Assembly: GCA_041676785.1 (NCBI GenBank)
Contig: JBAYRF010000003.1
Coordinates: 87,190 to 151,189 of the forward strand
Source: Acidithiobacillus sp041676785
Lineage (GTDB): Bacteria; Pseudomonadota; Gammaproteobacteria; Acidithiobacillales; Acidithiobacillaceae
Length of the DNA: 64,000 nucleotides
Direction of reading: 5' to 3'
Shown here: positions 40,884-49,653 of the stretch, piece after piece
Layout of the letters: the number at the start of each line of letters is the position of its first letter
How positions within the stretch are numbered: position 1 is the first letter of the stretch
Position numbers and translations under genes: made by a program
The notes under the pieces: generated by a model
Databases searched by the model: none
The model's input: only the letters and a program-made list of their open reading frames with translations
Told to the model about the DNA's origin: nothing

Positions 40884-41794
40884 TTGTTATTGTCGCGGCT
40901 TTTCTGATTTTACGGACGACCATCCGTGTGGTGCCCCAGCAAAGAGCCTGGGTGGTCGAGCGCCTCGGTAAATACCATGCCGTACTGGAACCGGGACTCA
41001 ATTTCATTATCCCCTTTCTGGATCGGATTGCATTTCGTTTTGATATGCGCGAAGTCCCCATGGAGGTGCCAGCGCAGGTTTGTATTTCTTTAGACAACAC
41101 GACGATGACGGTGGATGGTATTTTATATCTGCAGATTACGGACTCGGTGAAAGCCGCTTACGGTTCCAGTAATCCCTTTAATGCGGTGGTTCAGTTGGCG
41201 CAAACCACCATGCGTTCGGAAATCGGTAAGCTGCATTTGGATAACGCCCTGTCTTCCCGGCAATTGTTGAATACGGCGGTGGCGGCTTCGGTGGATGAGG
41301 CCGCTCTGAACTGGGGTGTTAAGGTGTTGCGCTACGAAATCAAGGATATTACTCCGCCTCAGGAAATTATCCGTGCCATGGAATTGCAGATTACCGCTGA
41401 ACGGGAAAAACGGGCATTGATCGCTAAATCCGAGGGACAGAGACAGCAACAAATCAATACCTCCGAGGGACAACGCCAGCAGGAAATCAACGTAGCGGAT
41501 GGGCGCAAGCAGGCGGAAGTATTGCGTGCCGAGGGCGAAGCGAAGGCCATTCAGCTCGTGGCCGAAGCCACGGCACAGGCGATTGAGGTGATTGGCAAGG
41601 CCGCGCGCGAGCCGGGCGGATTTGAAGCCTTGCAGATGCAGCTCGCCAAGGATTACATCGAAAAATGGGGGAATCTCGCCAAAAGTAGCACCAGTCTGGT
41701 GATTCCAGCGGATCTCGGCAATATTGGCGCCTTGGTGGGTACGGCACTCTCTATGGTTAAACAATCGCAGGCCAGCGCAGCCGAGCAGGGATAG
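40859..41794 (+). CDS. qmcA: SPFH/band-7 stomatin-like protein (QmcA family)
   Basis: A 311-residue protein. One N-terminal membrane helix is followed by the SPFH domain (RVVPQQRAWVVERLGKYH through EIKDITPPQEI), then an Ala/Glu/Gln-rich coiled coil with two near repeats of SEGQRQQ(Q/E)IN around residues 188-215. It has no catalytic residues and forms oligomeric membrane scaffolds. The paired nfeD gene overlaps its start. Length matches E. coli QmcA. Confidence 0.92.
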   Translation: MSSLIAILIVIVAAFLILRTTIRVVPQQRAWVVERLGKYHAVLEPGLNFIIPFLDRIAFRFDMREVPMEVPAQVCISLDNTTMTVDGILYLQITDSVKAAYGSSNPFNAVVQLAQTTMRSEIGKLHLDNALSSRQLLNTAVAASVDEAALNWGVKVLRYEIKDITPPQEIIRAMELQITAEREKRALIAKSEGQRQQQINTSEGQRQQEINVADGRKQAEVLRAEGEAKAIQLVAEATAQAIEVIGKAAREPGGFEALQMQLAKDYIEKWGNLAKSSTSLVIPADLGNIGALVGTALSMVKQSQASAAEQG

Positions 41795-41816
41795 TCTGCG
41801 TCGTGACTTTTCCGGT

Positions 41817-42533
41817 TCACAGGCAGGGTTCGGGTAAAGTCTCCGGCCAAGCCGCGAAATCCAGCCAAACGTCTGCTTCCTCACCACCGACGGCGGCAGC
41901 AGGTAGTGGATCGCCACGTAACCAAGCGCTGATGGCCGCGCGCTTTCCCTTACCGGTGGCCAGAAAAAAGAGTTTGCGGGTATGGCGCAGCCGCCATGCG
42001 CTCAGGCTCACGCGTTGTGGAGGCGCTTTGGCGGCATCATGAACGGCAATGGTGGCCGGTCCCTGAGGATTTTGACCCCAGTCATGATCGGGAAACAGAC
42101 TGGCCGTATGCCCGTCTTCTCCTAAACCCAAGAGTACGAGATCAAAGCGTTGCTGAGGTAAAATCGCCGCGTATTCGCGGGCTGCCTCATCCGCGCCGAT
42201 TTCGGCGGGGATGGTATGTATCTGGCTATGGGGGATGGCTACTTTGGATAACCAGCTTTCTTCCAGCATGCGGCTGTTACGTTCTGCATCGGTGGGGGGA
42301 AGGCAGCGTTCATCACCGTGATAAATATGCCAGCTCTGCCAGTTTCCGCCCCATTTCGGCAAAAGGGCATAAGCGGCGCGCGGCGTATTCCCTCCCGCAA
42401 CTACCAGATGAAAAGCGCCACGGGCGGTAATGGCTTCCTGTGCGATGCGCGTTATGGCCTCTGCCAGTCGCGCACTGAGAGCGTTAGCATCAGTGTAGAG
42501 GTGCCAAGTGGGTAGACGATCTGCTGTCGTCAT
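41817..42533 (-). CDS. pgl: 6-phosphogluconolactonase
   Basis: A 238-residue DevB-type lactonase with VVAGGNTPRAAYALL, WHIYHGDERCLPPTDAERNSRM and DLVLLGLGEDGHTASLFP, the full Pgl signature. It hydrolyses 6-phosphogluconolactone in the oxidative pentose phosphate pathway, linking glucose 6-phosphate from the nearby glucokinase to NADPH. The ATG at 42533 follows GGAGG; the longer frame to 42626 is rejected. zwf and gnd are not in the window. Confidence 0.94.
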   Translation of the reverse strand: MTTADRLPTWHLYTDANALSARLAEAITRIAQEAITARGAFHLVVAGGNTPRAAYALLPKWGGNWQSWHIYHGDERCLPPTDAERNSRMLEESWLSKVAIPHSQIHTIPAEIGADEAAREYAAILPQQRFDLVLLGLGEDGHTASLFPDHDWGQNPQGPATIAVHDAAKAPPQRVSLSAWRLRHTRKLFFLATGKGKRAAISAWLRGDPLPAAAVGGEEADVWLDFAAWPETLPEPCL

Positions 42534-42559
42534 AGAAATACCTCCAGATGCGCGAAGTG

Positions 42560-43255
42560 TTAGTGAATGGCTTGTCCGAGAATGTGGCCGATGATGGCGG
42601 TGAATCCCAGCGCCACAGCGCCCCAAAATAATACGCGGAGAGCCCCCTTTATGCAGTTGCTCCCACCAATTTTTGCAGAAATGGCCCCTAGTGCAGTCAA
42701 TAGAATCAGCGTGACAATAAACAACGTTGCGAGTGCTAAAGAATGCGGCACAAAAGCACCGATTAACAGGGGTGGTAAAGCACCACAGCTAAAAGAAATG
42801 GCGGAGGCCGTGGCGGCCTGCAGAGGACGTGCCTTGGCTACTTCGGTGAGTCCGAGTTCCTCGCGGGCATGGGCAGCCAGCGCATCGTGCCGCATCAGTT
42901 GTGCGGAAACCTGCCGTGCCAGAACTTCATCCAATCCCCGATCCATATAAATGCGACAGAGTTCCAGTTGCTCTAGCTCGGGATTTTTTCGGATTTCTTG
43001 TGCTTCTTGATGGAGTTGTGCTTTTTGACTGTCGCGCTGGGAGCTCACCGATACATATTCTCCGGCTGCCATAGAAAGCGCCCCCGAAAGTAGTGCCGCA
43101 ATACCCGCCAAAAGAATTTGGTCATGAGAGGCTTGTCCAGCAATGACGCCACTTAACAGTCCGGCCGTAGACAATAATCCATCATTGGCACCCAACACGC
43201 CGGCACGGAGCCAGCCCGTATTTTTTTCGCGATCTTCTTTATGTTGATCAGTCAT
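42560..43255 (-). CDS. VIT1/CCC1 family iron/manganese transporter
   Basis: A 231-residue membrane protein with the VIT start WLRAGVLGANDGLLSTAGLLSGV, SMAAGEYVSVSSQRD and a cytoplasmic Glu-rich loop (QEAQEIRKNPELEQLELCRIY). Two C-terminal membrane pairs follow. Eukaryotic relatives move Fe(II) or Mn(II) into vacuoles; bacterial members are thought to export these metals. It is 26 bp upstream of pgl on the same strand. With FetB and Fur it is one of several iron-related genes in the window. Confidence 0.9.
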   Translation of the reverse strand: MTDQHKEDREKNTGWLRAGVLGANDGLLSTAGLLSGVIAGQASHDQILLAGIAALLSGALSMAAGEYVSVSSQRDSQKAQLHQEAQEIRKNPELEQLELCRIYMDRGLDEVLARQVSAQLMRHDALAAHAREELGLTEVAKARPLQAATASAISFSCGALPPLLIGAFVPHSLALATLFIVTLILLTALGAISAKIGGSNCIKGALRVLFWGAVALGFTAIIGHILGQAIH

Positions 43256-43356
43256 CAGTAGCTCTTGCGAATCACTCCATGATCAGAATAGCCCTGCTTT
43301 ATGGCTTCGGTCTATGATGCTGGATAATAGATCAAACGATTTTGAGGAGAAGGCAG

Positions 43357-44241
43357 ATGGGTGGTCTGGAAAATTGGGTCGGTAATACCCCTTTGTGCGA
43401 ACTGCGGCGCTTAGCGCCCCACGATGGTGTGCGCATTTTTGGTAAGCTGGAGGGAAACAATCCCGCAGGTTCGGTCAAGGATCGACCCGCCGTGAACATG
43501 ATCCGGCGGGCACTGGAACGAGGCACTATCACCCCTGACACGCGTCTCATTGAGCCGACCAGCGGTAATACCGGCATCGCGTTAGCGATGGCAGCCTCCA
43601 TGCGCGGTTTGGCGATGACGCTGATTATGCCGGAAAACATGAGTATCGAGCGGCGCCAAGTCATGCGTGCCTACGGTGCAGAAGTTATTCTCACGCCTGC
43701 CGACCGCAGTATTGAAGGTTCCATTGATCTCGCTCGGGAAATGGTCGCAGCAGGTGAAGGCTATATGCTCGATCAGTTTTCCAATCCCGATAATCCCGAG
43801 GCGCATTATCTGAGTACGGGGCCAGAAATCTGGCGAGATACCCGAGGCACGATCACCCATTTTGTTTCTGCTATGGGCACTACCGGTACCATCATGGGCA
43901 CATCGCGTTATTTGCGGGAAGTCTTGCCGAACATCCAGATTGTTGGGGTACAGCCAGCCGCTGGCGCGAAAATTCCCGGTATCCGGCGCTGGCCGGAGGC
44001 CTATCTGCCACAGATTTATCATCCTGAAGCGGTGAATCAAGTGGTGGATGTCACGCAGGAAGAAGCTGAAGACATGACCCGACGCCTTGCTCGCGATGAG
44101 GGGGTGTTGGCGGGGATTTCTTCAGGTGGGGCTTTGGCAGCTGCGGTACGGATAGCTCAGGAGCTAGAGCACGGAGTTTTGGTCGCGATTATTTGCGACC
44201 GGGGGGATCGTTATCTGTCAACGGGCGTTTTTCCGGCCTAA
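43357..44241 (+). CDS. cysM: Cysteine synthase B
   Basis: A 294-residue PLP enzyme with ENWVGNTPLCEL, the PLP lysine in NPAGSVKDRPA, EPTSGNTGIALAMAA, FVSAMGTTGTIMGTSRYL and GISSGGAL. It makes cysteine from O-acetylserine with sulfide or thiosulfate. The ATG at 43357 follows GAGGAGAAGG; the upstream TTG at 43342 is inside this site. First gene of the plus-strand run toward nagZ. Confidence 0.95.
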   Translation: MGGLENWVGNTPLCELRRLAPHDGVRIFGKLEGNNPAGSVKDRPAVNMIRRALERGTITPDTRLIEPTSGNTGIALAMAASMRGLAMTLIMPENMSIERRQVMRAYGAEVILTPADRSIEGSIDLAREMVAAGEGYMLDQFSNPDNPEAHYLSTGPEIWRDTRGTITHFVSAMGTTGTIMGTSRYLREVLPNIQIVGVQPAAGAKIPGIRRWPEAYLPQIYHPEAVNQVVDVTQEEAEDMTRRLARDEGVLAGISSGGALAAAVRIAQELEHGVLVAIICDRGDRYLSTGVFPA

Positions 44242-44250
44242 TTGAACGAA

Positions 44251-46323
44251 ATGTGGCAGATGACTGGGTTTGATCGAATCGGTAGCCTGCTGAGCGCAAA
44301 GCTCTTTGAGGTTTTGCTGATGGCTTTGGTGGGTGGTTTTTCTGCTCCTGCGTTGGCGCAATCTCTGGATATTTCAGCGTTGCGGGTCACGGGTCCGAAT
44401 TGGCAAATCCAGCATCTACAGATGCGGCTCCAGACTGCAGATCGGGGAAATGATGCCATGCGCCTGCAAGCCGGAGCTTTGCAGGCGGGAAAAAAGCAGA
44501 TCTGGAAACAGGCGCAAATTCATTGCCTTGTGCAGACGCAGCAAGGGTGGTCTTGTCAGCATTTGCAGATGGCGCTGGTGGGTACGCCTTGGGGGGCGCT
44601 GCGCGGTGCTGGGGGGTTGAGCCTGCTGCGCGTGGGGGGCACGGGCGCGATCGGCGTGCGTATCACCGGCGCGCAATTCGGGAGGGCTGCTGTTCAGATG
44701 CGTAGCGCGCCTACTGGACAATGGCAGTTGCGTGCGCACGGCAATCTGCCTCTTGGCGGATGGGTGCAGGCCTGGCGTCTGCTGCCAGCCAATTGGCAGA
44801 GTGCGGGCGATTCCGACTGGCAAGTAGACGCGCAAGGCGCTGACTGGACGCAGGCGGATACGGCTCATTTTCTGGCCACGCTGACGCAGGGCGCATTCAG
44901 CAGCCCCGATGGATTACAGGCGGCACAAAATGTGGCGGCCCAATTACAGGGAGATGGTCAGTATTTGGGTCGTTGGCGGGGCCATATCCAATTACGCTGG
45001 ACCAAGGGGGGTGTGCTTTGGAGTCCTTGGTATTGGGCAGCCCCAGATACCGCCATTGAGGCCAGCAGCCATTGGCAGCAGACCGCAACAAGCTGGCAGT
45101 TGGATGATGGGCGTATCCATTGGCCAGACCTTGGGCAAGGACGGTTTGGCTTGATTTGGCCCACGACATCCAGACCGTTGGCGTGGCGATTGCAAGATGT
45201 GCAAGTGGCGATGGGGCCACTGTATAGCATCTGGGTTAAGCCGCTCTTGCCGGCGACGGGACTGGCTACTCAAGCTCAGGTTACGGGTCATCTGCGTTTT
45301 TCCGTAGCTGGTGCGAATGGACTGCAAGCGTTGCAGTGGAATTTGCAGGATGCCAATTTTGACGCGAAACCGTTGACCGTGAAAGGAGTCAACAGCATCG
45401 GGAGTTGGCGCCAGCAGATGAAATCATCCAGCGCTTCATTAAGCTGGCGACGCGCTAACTTGTATCGTATTCCGCTAGGCCCCGTTGCGGCTCAGCTAGT
45501 CATGCATCCGGGTGGTTTTGCGTTGCAGCACGCACTGGGTGTGAAGGTACTGGGTGGAACTCTCAAACTTCAGCATCTTACGGGGCGTTGGGCGGGTGCA
45601 GATTCTGGCTTTACGATGCGAGGCAGTTTGCAGGGACTCAGTATGACCAGGTTGACGCAGGCTATGCACTGGCCGCCTTTTACGGGAACCATTGCGGCGG
45701 ATATTCCTGACCTGACCTATCATGCGGGAAATATTCGTACCAGTGGTAATCTCAGTGCGGAAATTTTTGGTGGCAGGGTGCAGGTCAATGATTTGAAGGT
45801 TGACCACTTTTTGGGCGTGATGCCACTGTTGCGCGCCAATATGACGGTCCATGATTTGCAACTCAAACCGCTTACGGACGCCTTTCATTTCGGTTATATC
45901 AGCGGCGTTCTTCAGGGCGAGGTGCATCATTTGTATTTGTTGAACTGGTCTCCAGAAACTTTCCAGGCCCGTTTTGCGACGGTGAAGACTCCCGACGTCT
46001 CTCAAAAAATCAGTTATCAAGCGGTCCAGAGTATCACTAAGCTGGGCGGTGGTGATGGTATCAGCGGGTTTTTCCAAGGCATGTTCCTGCGCCTGTACAA
46101 AACCTTTAATTATGCCCATCTGGGCCTGGGGATCGATCTCAAGAATGGGGTGGCTGAGTTGTCGGGGGTGAAACCAGAGAATGGCGGATTTTTGATTTTG
46201 CAGGGGCAAGGGCTGCCCAGGGTGGATATAGTGGGGTACAATCGCCGCGTAGATTGGGAGGAGTTGCTGGCAAGACTGAAAATCGCCATGCAAACGGGTG
46301 CCCAAGTAAAAACAGGAGAGTAA
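44251..46323 (+). CDS. YdbH-like envelope protein (AsmA/TamB-type)
   Basis: A 690-residue protein starting with a signal or anchor helix (SAKLFEVLLMALVGGFSAPALAQ). A long run of short amphipathic beta strands rich in Trp, Gln and Gly follows, ending with LKNGVAELSGVKPENGGFLILQGQGLPRVDIVG-type sequence characteristic of YdbH. YdbH belongs to the AsmA-like proteins that bridge the two membranes for phospholipid transport. The next gene carries the YdbL domain, supporting the assignment. The start is uncertain among TTG 44242, ATG 44251 and ATG 44260. Confidence 0.75.
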   Translation: MWQMTGFDRIGSLLSAKLFEVLLMALVGGFSAPALAQSLDISALRVTGPNWQIQHLQMRLQTADRGNDAMRLQAGALQAGKKQIWKQAQIHCLVQTQQGWSCQHLQMALVGTPWGALRGAGGLSLLRVGGTGAIGVRITGAQFGRAAVQMRSAPTGQWQLRAHGNLPLGGWVQAWRLLPANWQSAGDSDWQVDAQGADWTQADTAHFLATLTQGAFSSPDGLQAAQNVAAQLQGDGQYLGRWRGHIQLRWTKGGVLWSPWYWAAPDTAIEASSHWQQTATSWQLDDGRIHWPDLGQGRFGLIWPTTSRPLAWRLQDVQVAMGPLYSIWVKPLLPATGLATQAQVTGHLRFSVAGANGLQALQWNLQDANFDAKPLTVKGVNSIGSWRQQMKSSSASLSWRRANLYRIPLGPVAAQLVMHPGGFALQHALGVKVLGGTLKLQHLTGRWAGADSGFTMRGSLQGLSMTRLTQAMHWPPFTGTIAADIPDLTYHAGNIRTSGNLSAEIFGGRVQVNDLKVDHFLGVMPLLRANMTVHDLQLKPLTDAFHFGYISGVLQGEVHHLYLLNWSPETFQARFATVKTPDVSQKISYQAVQSITKLGGGDGISGFFQGMFLRLYKTFNYAHLGLGIDLKNGVAELSGVKPENGGFLILQGQGLPRVDIVGYNRRVDWEELLARLKIAMQTGAQVKTGE

Positions 46324-46328
46324 CGCAG

Positions 46329-47012
46329 ATGACGAAGCAGAATTGGCTGAACACTCGAAGCTGGCGAGCCGTGATTACAGTCGGGCTCCTTTTGGCGCTT
46401 TCCGCCTGCGTTACGGTGAATATTTACTTTCCTGCCGCCGCTGCCAAGCGCTTGGCCGATCAGGTGGTTGGAGAAGTATACAAGGCGGCAGACAGCGGGG
46501 CGGCGGTAGTGCCCGCAGCGCCGACTCATTCCAATTCTGCAGTGTCTGGACCGACGGCATCGGCTGCTCCCAGTGCCTTTGAGCGCATCACGCCCACGCA
46601 TGTGGCGGGCTATTTGCTGGCGACGGCTTTTTCCGCTGTCAGCACTACGGCGAAGGCCGCTGCTGATCTGAATGCTATGAGTCCCGGTGTTCAGGCGGCT
46701 CGTGCTCAGTTAGAGGCGATCGCCACCCAGATGCGTCCCTATTTTGTCAGTGGTGCTGTGGGTTGGACCGCCAATGGGTTAGTGGCAATTCATGATGCGG
46801 CGGCAGTCCCTCTACAGCAGCGCGCCGCTTTAAGCGGGCTGGTCAGCAGTAATAACCGTGCGTTGCAGAATCTGTATCAGCAGATTGCCAATGCGAATGG
46901 GCATCCCGAATGGGAAGGGCAAATTCAGCAGACTTTTGCACAAACCTGGATCAGCAAAGCGCCCGCCGGATACTGGTTTCAGTCTCCCAGTAATCAGTGG
47001 CAAAAGAAATAA
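46329..47012 (+). CDS. YdbL/DUF1318-domain lipoprotein
   Basis: A 227-residue lipoprotein with a lipobox LSAC (Cys27) followed by VTVNIYFPAAAAKRLADQVV, an Ala/Pro/Ser-rich linker, then a C-terminal DUF1318 domain. The latter shows NRALQNLYQQIANANG, TWISKAPAGYWFQSP and a final WQKK. E. coli YdbL is the periplasmic companion of YdbH and YnbE. Here no separate YnbE-like gene is present, so this lipoprotein may combine both roles. The ATG at 46329 follows GGAGAG, 6 bp after the ydbH-like stop. Confidence 0.8.
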   Translation: MTKQNWLNTRSWRAVITVGLLLALSACVTVNIYFPAAAAKRLADQVVGEVYKAADSGAAVVPAAPTHSNSAVSGPTASAAPSAFERITPTHVAGYLLATAFSAVSTTAKAAADLNAMSPGVQAARAQLEAIATQMRPYFVSGAVGWTANGLVAIHDAAAVPLQQRAALSGLVSSNNRALQNLYQQIANANGHPEWEGQIQQTFAQTWISKAPAGYWFQSPSNQWQKK

Positions 47013-47818
47013 CACGCCCCTTGCAAAATATTCTGGTTTTCGATATTGAGACGGTCCCCGATATTGACGGCGGGCGACGTCTTTATGGTATTGATCTTGC
47101 GGATAATGCGGATGTGGCTGAACTGCTTCAGCATCAGCGACGCATTGAAACGCAAGGAGCAACGGATTTTTTACGCCCTTATCTGCACCGTGTGGTGGCC
47201 ATTTCAGCGCTTTGGTGGCAGGGTGATCAGGTTAAGCTCAGTAGTTTTGGCAAGTCTGAAGATGAGGAAAGCACGCTAATCAGTGCTTTTTTCCAAATGA
47301 TCCAACGTCATGCGCCGCAGTTGGTATCTTGGAATGGCGCTGCATTTGATCTGCCGGTTTTGCATTATCGGGCCTTGTTGTACGGTATACCGGCCAGCCG
47401 CTACTGGGAGCAGGGACAGAATGATCAAAGTTACCGCTGGAATAACTACACCAGCCGTTACCACGAACGACACCTCGATCTTATGGACCTCCTTTCCGCT
47501 TACCAGGCTCGTAATGTGGCGCGTTTGCAGGATATGGCGCTCTTGCTGGGATTGCCGGGCAAACTCGGTATGAGTGGCGCTGAGGTCTGGAACCATTACC
47601 AACAGGGTGAAAGGGAAGCGATTCGCCATTATTGTGAAGTCGATGTGCTGAATACGGCGCTTGTGCATCTGCGCTTTGAGCTCAGTCGCGGGCATCTCGA
47701 TAAAACTGCTTACGCGTTGCGGCAAGATCAGTTACGGAGCTATTTGCAAAGTCGGGATCAGGCGCATCTTCGTGAGTTCTTGGATTTGTGGCCGGAGAAT
47801 TTGCATGTCGCGTCCTAA
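46997..47818 (+). CDS. Predicted PolB-like 3'-5' exonuclease
   Basis: A 273-residue protein of the PF10108 type with DEDDy exonuclease motifs: VFDIETVPD (Exo I), SWNGAAFDLPVL (Exo II) and YCEVDVLNTALV (Exo III). It resembles the proofreading domain of family-B DNA polymerases but stands alone, and its substrate is unknown. The GTG at 46997 overlaps the lipoprotein gene by 16 bp; a TTG at 47021 is an alternative. It overlaps rlmD at its end, so it is translationally nested between neighbours. Confidence 0.85.
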   Translation: MAKEITRPLQNILVFDIETVPDIDGGRRLYGIDLADNADVAELLQHQRRIETQGATDFLRPYLHRVVAISALWWQGDQVKLSSFGKSEDEESTLISAFFQMIQRHAPQLVSWNGAAFDLPVLHYRALLYGIPASRYWEQGQNDQSYRWNNYTSRYHERHLDLMDLLSAYQARNVARLQDMALLLGLPGKLGMSGAEVWNHYQQGEREAIRHYCEVDVLNTALVHLRFELSRGHLDKTAYALRQDQLRSYLQSRDQAHLREFLDLWPENLHVAS

Positions 47819-49127
47819 ACTCATCCGCGACGCGGCGCCCGAAGCGGTTTTTATCGAAAGCCTAGATGCGGATGGGCGTGGCATCGCTCGGGTAGCGGGT
47901 AAGGTATTATTTGTTGACGGTGCGTTACCCGGTGAACGAGTTATGGCTCGGCGAACCCAAGACCACAAGACTTTTGAACGCGGGGAAATGCTCAGTGTTA
48001 TCAAGAGTTCACCGCTACGCGTAATGCCTCCCTGCACGCATTTCGGTGTCTGTGGAGGTTGCAGCTTGCAGCATCTGGAGCCTGCCGCGCAGGTGGCCAT
48101 CAAGCAGCGGCAGCTAGAAGACAATCTCTGGCGTATCGGTAAGGTACGACCACAGCGGATATTGCCCCCGATTTTCGGTCCGAGCCTCGGCTATCGCAGT
48201 AAGGCGCGTCTTTCGGTGCGTACCCCCAAAACCCGGGGCGCTATGGTGGGATTTCGGGAGCGCAACAGTAACTATGTGGTGGATATGACCCAGTGTCTGA
48301 CCCTAGACCCGCGTGTTGGTCAGCGCATTCAGGATTTGCGGGCGTTGATCGGCAATATGCAGTCCCCTCAGGATTTTCCGCAAATCGAAGTGGCGGCTAC
48401 GCCTGCTGCGGTGGCGCTGGTGTTTCGCCACATGCGACCCTTGGCGGACAGCGATCTCCAGTTGTTGCGTGCTTTTGGTAAGCACCATGCGCTGCAGATC
48501 TGGCTGCAGCCACGTGGCCCTGATACGGTACATCCCCTAGAGCCGCCGCAGCCCGAGCCCTTGTACTACGACCTGACGGAGTATCAGTTACGTCTGCGTT
48601 TTGATCCTCTAGTGTTCACTCAGGTGAATCAAACGGTTAATCAAGTTATGGTGCGGCGCGCCATGGCGCTGCTGCAACCACAGCCCGGTGAACATATTCT
48701 CGACCTTTTTTGCGGACTGGGTAATTTTACGCTTCCCATTGCGCGCCTCGGCGCCCAGGTGCTCGGGATAGAGGGGGATGCGCGCCTGGTTTCCTTGGCC
48801 CAAGAAAATGCCGAGGCCAATGGACTGGCTGGACTGGCGCATTACCAAGTGGCGGACCTAACCCAGTCACAAATGACGGATTTTGCGATGTCTGGTCCTA
48901 TCGATAAAATGCTCATTGATCCGCCGCGTAGTGGTGCCCTTGAAGTGCTGCGTAGTCTCACTCCCGGCGTGCGCCGCTTGGTTTATGTGTCCTGCAATCC
49001 GGCAACCCTAGCTCGCGATGCGGACTATTTGGTGCATGAACGCGGCTATACCCTAAAAGCGGCTGGCGTCGTCAACATGTTTCCCCATACGGCCCATGTC
49101 GAATCCATCGCACTTTTTGAACAATAA
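47805..49127 (+). CDS. rlmD: 23S rRNA (uracil-1939-C5)-methyltransferase
   Basis: A 440-residue protein with an N-terminal TRAM domain and iron-sulfur cysteines (PPCTHFGVCGGCSLQHL). The SAM motif is ILDLFCGLGNFTL, followed by LIDPPRSGA, and the catalytic Cys lies in VSCNPATLARD. The ATG at 47805 overlaps the exonuclease gene by 14 bp, and the longer frame to 47661 is rejected. It forms m5U in 23S rRNA using a 4Fe-4S cluster. Confidence 0.95.
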   Translation: MSRPKLIRDAAPEAVFIESLDADGRGIARVAGKVLFVDGALPGERVMARRTQDHKTFERGEMLSVIKSSPLRVMPPCTHFGVCGGCSLQHLEPAAQVAIKQRQLEDNLWRIGKVRPQRILPPIFGPSLGYRSKARLSVRTPKTRGAMVGFRERNSNYVVDMTQCLTLDPRVGQRIQDLRALIGNMQSPQDFPQIEVAATPAAVALVFRHMRPLADSDLQLLRAFGKHHALQIWLQPRGPDTVHPLEPPQPEPLYYDLTEYQLRLRFDPLVFTQVNQTVNQVMVRRAMALLQPQPGEHILDLFCGLGNFTLPIARLGAQVLGIEGDARLVSLAQENAEANGLAGLAHYQVADLTQSQMTDFAMSGPIDKMLIDPPRSGALEVLRSLTPGVRRLVYVSCNPATLARDADYLVHERGYTLKAAGVVNMFPHTAHVESIALFEQ

Positions 49128-49653
49128 TCCCCCCGAACAGTGGTTATGGGTGGATGTCTCCGCTCAGCGCCTGCACGTCATGCGGAAACTGGAGTCCGTA
49201 ACAGATTATGCGATTTCAACCGCCCGCAAGGGGCTGGGAGAATTGCGTGACAGCGGCTGTACACCGCGTGGCTGGCATGTGGTCCGCGCCCGAATCGGAG
49301 CTGGCCTGCCGAGCACGGCCATCTTGCGTGGCCGACGCTGGAACGGAGATTGTTACCCAACCGCAGCGACTTCTGTCGCACTGGGGCGCCAAGACTGGAT
49401 ACTCGGTCGGATTCTTTGGCTTTCTGGTAGCGAATTGGGTCTTAATCGTGGTGGTTTGCAAGATACTTTTCGCCGCTTTATTTACATCCACGGCACTGCA
49501 GATACCGAAAGCCTGGGTTTGCCAGTTTCTGCGGGTTGTGTCCGGATGTGTCCGGATGCAATGTGTACGCTTTTTGCGGACACTACCCCCTATCTTCCTG
49601 TTTTTTTGGGATTACAGTTTCCCGAGTATTTTCCCCCGTCAAGGAGGTTGTAA
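49096..49653 (+). CDS. L,D-transpeptidase (YkuD fold)
   Basis: A 185-residue protein with the YkuD catalytic motif YIHGTADTESLGLPVSAGCVRM (His132, Cys148; key residues HG..S-x-GC-x-R). No signal peptide or membrane segment is visible, unlike the periplasmic E. coli enzymes. It may be cytosolic, or the start may be misassigned because the gene overlaps rlmD by 32 bp. Enzymes of this fold form 3-3 cross-links or attach lipoproteins to peptidoglycan; an alanine-zipper lipoprotein is encoded at 61.8 kb. NagZ lies downstream in the same run. Confidence 0.85.
   Translation: MSNPSHFLNNNPPEQWLWVDVSAQRLHVMRKLESVTDYAISTARKGLGELRDSGCTPRGWHVVRARIGAGLPSTAILRGRRWNGDCYPTAATSVALGRQDWILGRILWLSGSELGLNRGGLQDTFRRFIYIHGTADTESLGLPVSAGCVRMCPDAMCTLFADTTPYLPVFLGLQFPEYFPPSRRL

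Noticed and set aside
41123..41917. A 264-codon open frame on the minus strand across qmcA
   Set aside because: It is a shadow of a well-supported SPFH gene and contains no domain of its own.
45496..46305. A 269-codon open frame on the minus strand inside the YdbH-like gene
   Set aside because: Low-complexity composition without motifs. The sense frame is complete and fits the following YdbL-domain gene.
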